From an uncultured Lentisphaeria bacterium (GTDB lineage: Bacteria > Verrucomicrobiota > Lentisphaeria > Oligosphaerales > Oligosphaeraceae), in the NCBI GenBank assembly GCA_934661755.1, contig CAKUJM010000044.1, positions 1-22,625 of the forward strand: DNA of 22,625 bases. The letters run 5' to 3'. A program made the translations under genes and the position numbers. How positions within the stretch are numbered: the first letter of the stretch is position 1; each line of letters begins with the position of its first letter. Under the pieces are notes generated by a model. That model searched no databases. It had not been told where the DNA came from and was given only the letters and a program-made list of their open reading frames with translations. This document shows positions 1 to 6,497 of the stretch, one piece after another.

Positions 1-72
1 GTGTTTTCCGTGTTTTCCGTGTTTTCCGTGTTTTCCGTGTTTTCCGTGTTTTCCGTGTTTTCCGTGTTTTCC
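1..72. repeat. 9-bp tandem repeat array, 8 perfect copies
   Basis: The unit gtgttttcc is repeated eight times without a mismatch, followed by a decayed continuation (gtgtccctccgtttccgtc). The array runs off the left edge, so its full length is unknown. The unit is a multiple of three, so all forward frames stay open through it; the frame of the downstream GH99-like gene reads Cys-Phe-Pro repeats and has no stop between the window edge and that gene's ATG at 104. It is most simply a minisatellite in the 5' region of that gene. A coding role in an upstream or extended gene cannot be excluded. Confidence 0.95.
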
Positions 73-103
73 GTGTCCCTCCGTTTCCGTCAGTTTTCTT
101 CCT

Positions 104-1264
104 ATGGGCAAGCAAATAGATCTCGGCGCGTATTATTTTCCGAATTTCCACACTGGCGATGCGACCAACGAGCGCTATCATGGGCGGGGTTGGACGGAAT
201 GGGAGCTGGTGAAAAGCGCCCGTCCGCGCTTTCCCGGCCACCGGCAGCCAAAGGTGCCGCTTTGGGGTTGCCAGGACGAGGCATTGCCGTCGGTGATGGA
301 GCAGAAGATCGCCGCCGCGTCCTCGCATGGGCTGGACTACTTCATCTTTGACTGGTACTGGTATGACGACGGTCCGATCCTCAACGGCGCGCTCGAACGG
401 GGTTTTCTGAACGCCGCCAACACCAACGACTTGAAATTTGCGATCATGTGGGCGAACCACCGGTGGGACAATGGTCATCCGTGGCCGTATTCGCGCAATG
501 TTGAGCAGATTTATCCCGGCGAGATCTCCGAGGGGAATTTCGATCGTGCCTGCGACTACGTGATCGAGCGTTATTTCACGCGTCCGAACTACTACAAGAT
601 CGGCGGCGCGCCGTATTTTTCCTTCTACCAGTTCTCCACTTTGCTGAAGATGTTCGGAAGTTTTGAGGGCGTCGCCAGGAAGCTCGGCGAGTTTCGCGAA
701 AAGACCAGGCGCGCTGGTTTTCCGGATTTACACCTGAATATGGTGCTTATGGAGATGCCGGTCCTGCCTGGCGAAGCCGATATGAAGGTGGATTTGGGCG
801 GGCGCATGAGCCAATTGGGCTTTTCTTCGACATCGTCGTATGTCTGGTGCCATCACGTCGGATTCGAGCAGCTGAAGATGCCGTACAACGAGTTGCTGGA
901 TGCATACTTGAAGGTCTGGGACGGGATTCTGGAGAGATTCACCACTGTGCCATACTATCCCAATGTCTCGGTGGGCTGGGACCCCTCGCCGCGGACTATG
1001 CCGACCGATTCGTGGTCATTTGATCACGGCTATCCCTACAGCGGGGTCTATGATGGCAACACCCCGGAGAACTTCAAGCGCGCCCTCGTGATGATCCGCG
1101 ACCGTGCGCTTTCGCAGAAGATTCCAGCCATGAGCATCAATGCCTGGAACGAGTGGACCGAGGGGGCGATGCTGGAGCCGGAGCAGGAATACGGCTACGG
1201 CTATCTTGACGCCATCCGGGAAGTCGTGGACACTAAGCCACCCGCCGCCATCAAAACCGCATGA
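104..1264 (+). CDS. GH99-like / WbsX-type glycan-processing protein
   Basis: This 386-residue protein resembles the WbsX/GH99-like family (glycosyltransferase-WbsX, TIM-barrel fold), whose members occur in polysaccharide biosynthesis and degradation loci. Family landmarks are present: an N-terminal strand LGAYYFPNFH near residues 7-16, the motif GRGWTEWELVK at about 27-37, a FDWYWYDDGP segment near 82-91, WANHRW near 115-120, and a C-terminal NAWNEWTEGAMLEPEQ motif. No signal peptide is visible, so it is probably cytoplasmic. The ATG at 104 fits the family's usual N-terminus, although no Shine-Dalgarno site precedes it and the frame stays open back through the 9-bp repeats to the window edge. 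It overlaps the next gene by 4 bp (ATGA), which implies co-translation and a joint role on a glycan. The substrate, and whether it transfers or hydrolyses, cannot be told. Confidence 0.85.
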   Translation: MGKQIDLGAYYFPNFHTGDATNERYHGRGWTEWELVKSARPRFPGHRQPKVPLWGCQDEALPSVMEQKIAAASSHGLDYFIFDWYWYDDGPILNGALERGFLNAANTNDLKFAIMWANHRWDNGHPWPYSRNVEQIYPGEISEGNFDRACDYVIERYFTRPNYYKIGGAPYFSFYQFSTLLKMFGSFEGVARKLGEFREKTRRAGFPDLHLNMVLMEMPVLPGEADMKVDLGGRMSQLGFSSTSSYVWCHHVGFEQLKMPYNELLDAYLKVWDGILERFTTVPYYPNVSVGWDPSPRTMPTDSWSFDHGYPYSGVYDGNTPENFKRALVMIRDRALSQKIPAMSINAWNEWTEGAMLEPEQEYGYGYLDAIREVVDTKPPAAIKTA

Positions 1265-2967
1265 AGAAGCCATACTTCGCCTACCGCTCCTTTTGGCCGC
1301 AATTGGAGGCCAAAAGACAATTTGCAGAACTCGGCGTCAAGCAATTCTGCGTATTCAGCGTCCATTCCGCCAACAGCATGGGCGAGCCATACTGCCTGAA
1401 TGACCCGACCTGGAAGTGGTATGACGTCTATGACTTCGCGCCCTTCGACCGCGAGGTGGATGAAATTCTCGCCATTGCGCCGGATGCGCGGATCCTGTGC
1501 CTGGTGGATTTGAACTCGCCGCTGTGGCTGGCACGGCAGCAGAGCGTCGATAGCTTCCCCCAGCTGACTTGTGCCGAATGCGACGATGGCTGGCGGCTGG
1601 AGACCGGAAAGTATCTGGATGCCTTCATGGGCCACGCCGAGGAACGCTATGGGGATGTCATCGACTGCTTTGTGCTGATGTGCGGCTTCACTGACGAATG
1701 GATGGACAATTCCTGTGGATGCGCCAGCGAAGGCAAATTCCGCCGTTACCGCCAGTGGTGCCGTGAGCGTGGGCTGCCGGTCCCGGAGGGGGTGCCATCC
1801 TCGATATACAGCAATACGTCGCTGGATTGCGAAGAAGCCGTGCAGTACTGGCGCTTCCATGGCGAGTTCAACGTGGATACAATCCTGCACTTTGCCGCGA
1901 AAACCCGCAACCACCTGAGTCTCGGGCAGGAAATCGGCGTCTTCTATGGCCATGTCCTGGAGCTGGGGGCAATCTCGCGCCAGCGCAGCCACCTCGATTA
2001 CGAACGGCTGCAACAGTCGCCGTTGATCGACTTTGTCATCAGCCCCGGCGACTACGAGGACCGGGCCATGGGCGGCGGCAGTGGCTTCATGAGCCCGAAT
2101 GGCACGATCCACCTCAATGGCAAGGGATGCCTCTATGAGATCGACCACGCCACGCATACCGGCAATCTGTCGCCATCGCCGTATGCCAGCGCGTCATTCA
2201 TCAGCAAATGGAAGGACATCGCCGAGGATGTGGCGGGCATCCGGCGCGAGTTTTGCCGCACGCTCTTCCATGGCGCGTCGCTGTGGTGGTTCGACATGTG
2301 GGGCGGCTTCTACGAGCTGCCGGAACAGCTGGCGGCGATCCGCCAGTGCCTCCGGATATGGGACAATTACGCCGACCGCACCTTCGAGCCGGATGCACAG
2401 GTCGCGCTGGTGGTGGACCCCGAGGGCATTCTGCGGTTGCCGGCCACCGGCAATTACCTCGACGACTATCATCTGTTCATGCCGGCGCTCAATTCGCTAA
2501 ACCGCCTTGGCGCGCCATATCGGGTCTATTCGATGAATGACCTGGCGTCGCTGCCGCGCGAAATCAGGCTGCTGATCCTGGTGGCGCCGTATGCGATTCC
2601 CGCGGAGGCGTCAGGGCGGGTCGCCGCCACGCGATGCCTATGGTGCGGGCCTCAGGGCGCCGCCATCGACGGTTTGCCGGGGACGCGGATCGCGGATGTC
2701 CGGCAGCTCACGCCGCAGCTCCTGCGCAGTGAAGCGGAAAGCGCGGGCGTGCATATTTATATCGACGAGCCGTGTCCGGTCTGGGCGGGGCGCAATCTGC
2801 TTTCGGTGCATGTCGCAACCGGCGGCCGTCGGGTCATCCGTCTGCCCCATCCCGCCAAATATGTCAGGGAGCTGTTCAGCGGCGGGACCGCCGATGCGGA
2901 CGGGCAGTCATTTTCCTGGGAGTTCTCCACTCCGGACACCGCGTTGTTTGAAATCAGCCGGCAATAG
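1261..2967 (+). CDS. GH42-like TIM-barrel glycoside hydrolase-related protein
   Basis: This protein has 568 residues and starts inside the stop of the previous gene (ATGA overlap at 1261-1264). The N-terminal two thirds look like a TIM barrel of the GH42/beta-galactosidase superfamily: aromatic-rich strands, the acidic segment CGFTDEWMDN near residues 141-150 that could hold a catalytic acid, and SLWWFDMWGGFYELPEQ near 340-356. The latter is a signature I associate with uncharacterised GH42-like proteins of PVC bacteria. Residues from about 380 on (VALVVDPEGIL, then LILVAPYAIP) resemble the flavodoxin-like trimerisation domain that follows the barrel in GH42. No signal peptide is seen. With the GH99-like neighbour it probably forms a two-gene glycan-processing unit. 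The family assignment is moderate, the catalytic residues are not certain, and no substrate is assigned. Confidence 0.7.
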   Translation: MKKPYFAYRSFWPQLEAKRQFAELGVKQFCVFSVHSANSMGEPYCLNDPTWKWYDVYDFAPFDREVDEILAIAPDARILCLVDLNSPLWLARQQSVDSFPQLTCAECDDGWRLETGKYLDAFMGHAEERYGDVIDCFVLMCGFTDEWMDNSCGCASEGKFRRYRQWCRERGLPVPEGVPSSIYSNTSLDCEEAVQYWRFHGEFNVDTILHFAAKTRNHLSLGQEIGVFYGHVLELGAISRQRSHLDYERLQQSPLIDFVISPGDYEDRAMGGGSGFMSPNGTIHLNGKGCLYEIDHATHTGNLSPSPYASASFISKWKDIAEDVAGIRREFCRTLFHGASLWWFDMWGGFYELPEQLAAIRQCLRIWDNYADRTFEPDAQVALVVDPEGILRLPATGNYLDDYHLFMPALNSLNRLGAPYRVYSMNDLASLPREIRLLILVAPYAIPAEASGRVAATRCLWCGPQGAAIDGLPGTRIADVRQLTPQLLRSEAESAGVHIYIDEPCPVWAGRNLLSVHVATGGRRVIRLPHPAKYVRELFSGGTADADGQSFSWEFSTPDTALFEISRQ

Positions 2968-2976
2968 AATGCCGGT
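2957..2976. other. Stem-loop over the stop codon at a convergent gene end
   Basis: CCGGCA (2958-2963) pairs perfectly with TGCCGG (2970-2975) across a 6-nt loop that contains the TAG stop of the GH42-like gene. A G-U pair extends the stem. A second, weaker 5-bp stem (CGGCC 2990-2994 with GGCCG 3002-3006) follows. Neither has a T-tract, so this is only a possible bidirectional transcript-end structure between the convergent genes. Confidence 0.35.
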
Positions 2977-3024
2977 GTCCGGAAGGGGCCGGCCGCAGAA
3001 TGGCCGCGGGTGCAAGCCTGGGGG

Positions 3025-5130
3025 TCATCCGCCGGCAGCCGCGTTCTGCTTCAATTCGGCAAGCCGCTCCTCGAACTCCTGGTTGAGCTTCTCCAGTTCG
3101 GTGGACGCCTCTTCCCAAATCCAGGTCTGGCTCTCGGACTCTTCGTTGATCTGCGCCAGACGGCGGTTCAAGGCGGAGAAGTCCACCGACTCGCCTTCAG
3201 GCGGCGAGTTGAGCTGGGCGTAGATCCGCTGCTGCTCCTCCTCCAGCGCCGCGATCCTTTCCTCGCACTCGGCGACCTTCTGCTCGTACGGGCGGCGGAG
3301 CTTGCCGAAGCTCTGCCGCAAATAGGACTCCTGGCGCTTGAGATCGCGGTAGTTCATGCCGCCGCTGTCGGACTTGCGCGCCGTCGCGTCCGCCTTGCCC
3401 GGAGAGGCCGGGGAGCGCTTTTCCATTGATGGCTGCCGGGACGGTCGGGGCTGCCGGGACGGCGCGGCATTCACCGCCGCGGGCGCGGGGGACGAGGCGG
3501 CATTGGCGGCATTGGCGGCTTCTTCCTCCTGAAGCTTCTGACGGTAGTAGTCGTATCCGCCATAATAGCGGGTGATGCCGCGCTCGTCCATGGCGAAGAT
3601 GGTGTTGGCCACTCCGCGGACAAATTCGATGTCATGGCTGACCAGCGCAATGGTGCCCTTGTAGTTTGCCAATGCATCCTGCAGCGCCTCGCGGGCGTGG
3701 ATGTCCAGGTGCGTGGTCGGCTCGTCAAGCAGCAGGAAATTCAGCGGCCGCAGCAGCAACCGTGCCAGCCCCAGGCGGACCTTCTCGCCGCCGGAAAGCA
3801 CCGCGACCTTCTTTTCAATCGCCTCGCCATGGAAGCCGAAGCTCCCCAAAAGGGCGCGGACCTCCGACTCGCTGCGATCGGCGCTGTAGCTCTTGGCGGT
3901 CTCGTAGATGGTCGCCTCCGGATCCATGGTCTCGGCATAGTCCTGGGACTGGTAGCCCTCCATGACGCCGTGGCCGGTGACGACCCGGCCGCCGGTTGGC
4001 TGCATCTTCCCCGCAATCAGCCGCAGCAGCGTGGTCTTGCCCATGCCGTTGAGTCCGACAAAGGCCGCATGGTCGCCGCGCATCAACCGCAGGTTGCACC
4101 CGGACAGGATCTCGCGCCTGCCATCGTAGGAAAATGAAAGATCCTCCAGGCGCACGACTTCGTCGCCGCATCGCGGCGGCTCGGGCAGCCGGATCCGCGG
4201 ACCGCCGGTGGAGACCTCCTGGATCTCGACCTCCTCCAATTTGTCGAGCTGCTTCTGGCGGCTCTGGGCCTGCGCAGCCTTGGTGGCCTTGTACTTGAAA
4301 CGGTCGATGAAGCGCTCCAGCTGTTCCTTGCGGCGGTCGATGTTGCGTTTCTGGGCCAGCAGCAGCTCGTGCCTGGCCTGGCGCTCGCGCATGTACTGCG
4401 CATAGTTGCCGGGGTAGCGGGTGACATGGCCGCCCATGACCTCCAGCGTGACATTGGTCAGCGAATTGAGCAAATAGCGGTCGTGGGAAACCAGCAGCAG
4501 CGTCCCCGGATAATTGCGCAGATAGTCGCGCAGCCACTCCACCGCGGGGACGTCCAGGTAGTTGGTCGGCTCGTCGAGGATCATCACATCCGGCTGGGAC
4601 GCCAGCACCCGCGAGAGCTCGGCGCGGATCTGCCAGCCGCCGGAAAAGCTCCGGAAGGGGTCGTTGAAGCGCGTGACCGCAAAGCCCAGGCCGCTCAGGA
4701 TCGTCTCCGCGCGGTTGCGCAATTCATAGCCGCCCAGATGCTCGAAGCGGGTCTGGAGGTCGCCCAGCCGTTTCAGCATCCGCTCCTGGTCGGCACCCGC
4801 CGCATCCGGCAGCTGCGACTCCAGCTCATCCATCTCGTGCTGGATCTGGTTGATCTCCGGCATCGCATTCTCCACGTACCCGATCAATGTCGAGTCGATC
4901 GAATGCGCATTGAGCTGCTGCCGGACATAGCCCAGGCGCAGCGACGACGGATAGGCGATGTCGCCATGGTCCGGAGTGCTGTTGCCGGCAAGCATCTCCA
5001 GGAGCGTCGATTTGCCGGCGCCGTTGGGGCCGACAAAGCCGACCCGCTCGCCGTCGTGGATGGCGAAATTGGCCTCGGCAATCACCTGCTGGCGGCCGAA
5101 GTTCTTGCTGACGCTGATGAACTGGATCAT
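3025..5130 (-). CDS. ABC-F family ATPase (Uup/YheS-like)
   Basis: This 701-residue protein has two ABC ATPase domains on one chain and no membrane segments, the hallmark of ABC-F proteins that act on the ribosome rather than in transport. Domain 1 has Walker A GPNGAGKST (34-42), signature FSGGWQIRAEL and Walker B VMILDEPTNYLD. Domain 2 has GLNGMGKTT, signature LSGGEKVRLGLA and Walker B FLLLDEPTTHLD. Between them lies the charged helical linker typical of the family (about residues 240-310). After the second domain comes an Ala/Pro/Ser-rich spacer and a C-terminal coiled coil (from about 615), as in Uup and YheS. Its ATG overlaps the stop of the CorC-like gene by 4 bp, so the two are co-transcribed. 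A housekeeping translation or ribosome-assembly role is more likely than antibiotic resistance, but the sequence does not settle this. Confidence 0.93.
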   Translation of the reverse strand: MIQFISVSKNFGRQQVIAEANFAIHDGERVGFVGPNGAGKSTLLEMLAGNSTPDHGDIAYPSSLRLGYVRQQLNAHSIDSTLIGYVENAMPEINQIQHEMDELESQLPDAAGADQERMLKRLGDLQTRFEHLGGYELRNRAETILSGLGFAVTRFNDPFRSFSGGWQIRAELSRVLASQPDVMILDEPTNYLDVPAVEWLRDYLRNYPGTLLLVSHDRYLLNSLTNVTLEVMGGHVTRYPGNYAQYMRERQARHELLLAQKRNIDRRKEQLERFIDRFKYKATKAAQAQSRQKQLDKLEEVEIQEVSTGGPRIRLPEPPRCGDEVVRLEDLSFSYDGRREILSGCNLRLMRGDHAAFVGLNGMGKTTLLRLIAGKMQPTGGRVVTGHGVMEGYQSQDYAETMDPEATIYETAKSYSADRSESEVRALLGSFGFHGEAIEKKVAVLSGGEKVRLGLARLLLRPLNFLLLDEPTTHLDIHAREALQDALANYKGTIALVSHDIEFVRGVANTIFAMDERGITRYYGGYDYYRQKLQEEEAANAANAASSPAPAAVNAAPSRQPRPSRQPSMEKRSPASPGKADATARKSDSGGMNYRDLKRQESYLRQSFGKLRRPYEQKVAECEERIAALEEEQQRIYAQLNSPPEGESVDFSALNRRLAQINEESESQTWIWEEASTELEKLNQEFEERLAELKQNAAAGG

Positions 5131-6419
5131 TCCGCCTTCTTCTTAAGCCGCACCATCTTCAGGCTGCGGGGGGATGCGCTTACGATGTCGATGCCGAAAT
5201 CCTCGGTTTCGACATGCTCGCCGGTGCGCGGAATGCGTCCGAGCCGCGCCATGATGTAGCCGCCGATGGTGTCGTAGCCGTCCTCCTCCGACAACTCCAT
5301 GTCCAGCGCCTGGTTGACTTCCCAGATGGTGAGCCGCGCATCGGCCAGCAGCGTCCCGTCCGCCTGGGGGACGAGGCCGTCGGCGCCGTGTTCCTCCCGA
5401 TCGTATTCGTCACGGATCTCGCCGACGATCTCCTCCAGGACATCCTCGATGGTGACGACGCCGGCGGTGCCGCCGTATTCATCCAGGACGATGGCGATGT
5501 GGATCCGCCGCCGCCGGAAGTCGTTGAGCAACTCGGCGACATTCTTGGTCTCCGGGATGAACACCGGCGGGTGCAGCAGCGCGGTCAGCGGCTGGCCGGG
5601 CTTGAAATTGCGCTCGTCAAGCAGATCCTTGGCGTAGAGCACCCCGGTGATGCTGTCGATGTTGTCCTTGTATACCGGTATCCGGCTGTGGCCGCTTTTG
5701 GCGATTGCCAGCTTGGCCTCCGCGATGGAGCATCCCTCGCTGATGGCGCTGATGTCCACCCGCGGCGTCATGACCTCGTGCACCAGGGTCTTGTCGAGGG
5801 TCATGACCCCGTTGAGCATGCGTTTTTCATCCGACTCCAAGTCGTTGATGGTGTCGGATGCGGCATTGTCCTGGGGCGAGCCGTCGTCATCGTCCTCCAC
5901 CAGCGAGAGGATCTCGTCTTCCGCCGAAATCTGGGAGCTGTCCTCGGCGTCGGTGGTCCGTGCCAGCTTGCGGGCGAAGGCGTTGAGCGGCATCAGCACG
6001 ACTGCCAGCGGCCAGCGGAGGAGGTCATAGAGCCCGGCGGCCATCCGGATCAGGATGGCGGTGCCGCGCAGCGTGAGCGCCAGGTCGGTCATCTCCAGCG
6101 CGACCGCCCCCGACAGCAGCATTGCGGCCGCCACGATCCAGCGCAGATGGCCGGGCAGGGCGGCGGCGGATCCGAACCAGATGGTCCAGCCGCTTACCGC
6201 CACGCAGATCGACAGCAGCAGCGCGATCCGGCAGCAGCTCTGGATCTGCGGCAGCTCGGGCAGGTACTCGCGGAGCGCTTCGGCGCGCTCGCGGTCCTTG
6301 TCCTTCAGCTTGCGCAGCCATGCCCGGTTGAAAGTCTCCAGCTTGACAGTCGCCTCCAGCAGGAACAACGCCGCCAGCGTGGCGATGAATGAGATGCTTG
6401 CGATGATGGTATTTGTCAT
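5127..6419 (-). CDS. CorC/HlyC-family CBS-domain membrane protein
   Basis: A 430-residue protein with four hydrophobic N-terminal segments (about residues 3-25, 62-80, 90-112 and 120-145) in the position of the CNNM/DUF21 membrane domain. Two CBS repeats follow: MTPRVDISAISEG and SRIPVYKDNIDSITGVLYAKD in the first, HIAIVLDEYGGTAGVVTIED in the second. The end is a CorC/HlyC C-terminal domain (DGTLLADARLTIWEVN, then DTIGGYIMARLGRIP). Family members are linked to magnesium or cobalt export and are still often labelled hemolysins. I chose the ATG at 6419, directly before the first membrane segment and with GGAG just upstream; an in-frame ATG at 6458 would add a Pro/Ala-rich leader without support. 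The gene follows valS by about 78 bp and overlaps the ABC-F start, so it is probably the middle gene of a three-gene operon. The DUF21 part is divergent, and the transported ion is not known. Confidence 0.88.
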   Translation of the reverse strand: MTNTIIASISFIATLAALFLLEATVKLETFNRAWLRKLKDKDRERAEALREYLPELPQIQSCCRIALLLSICVAVSGWTIWFGSAAALPGHLRWIVAAAMLLSGAVALEMTDLALTLRGTAILIRMAAGLYDLLRWPLAVVLMPLNAFARKLARTTDAEDSSQISAEDEILSLVEDDDDGSPQDNAASDTINDLESDEKRMLNGVMTLDKTLVHEVMTPRVDISAISEGCSIAEAKLAIAKSGHSRIPVYKDNIDSITGVLYAKDLLDERNFKPGQPLTALLHPPVFIPETKNVAELLNDFRRRRIHIAIVLDEYGGTAGVVTIEDVLEEIVGEIRDEYDREEHGADGLVPQADGTLLADARLTIWEVNQALDMELSEEDGYDTIGGYIMARLGRIPRTGEHVETEDFGIDIVSASPRSLKMVRLKKKAE

Positions 6420-6461
6420 ACGCTCCGGATAAATGGCGGGCGGCGGCGCCGAAGCCATACG

Positions 6462-6477
6462 ATGGCGGCGCCGCCAT
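6462..6477. other. 16-bp perfect palindrome between valS and the CorC-like gene
   Basis: ATGGCGGCGCCGCCAT reads identically on both strands and sits in the 78-bp spacer after the valS stop. No T-tract follows on the minus strand, so it is not a standard terminator. It could be an intercistronic RNA hairpin or a dimeric protein-binding site. GC-rich palindromes arise fairly easily at this base composition. Confidence 0.4.
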
Positions 6478-6497
6478 GCACAGGGCGCTTCTGGCGG

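Noticed and set aside
1..72. CRISPR array
   Set aside because: The units are 9 bp and contiguous with no spacers, and no cas gene is near.
1..351. Open frame encoding Val-Phe-Ser repeats from the tandem array
   Set aside because: It runs out of frame into the GH99-like gene and the part after the repeat shows no protein-like features.
3025..5130. Antibiotic-resistance ABC-F determinant
   Set aside because: The C-terminal coiled coil and housekeeping context favour a Uup/YheS-like protein, and nothing suggests horizontal transfer.
5214..6392. A 392-residue plus-strand frame opposite the CorC-like gene
   Set aside because: Antisense shadow of a gene with clear CBS and membrane domains.
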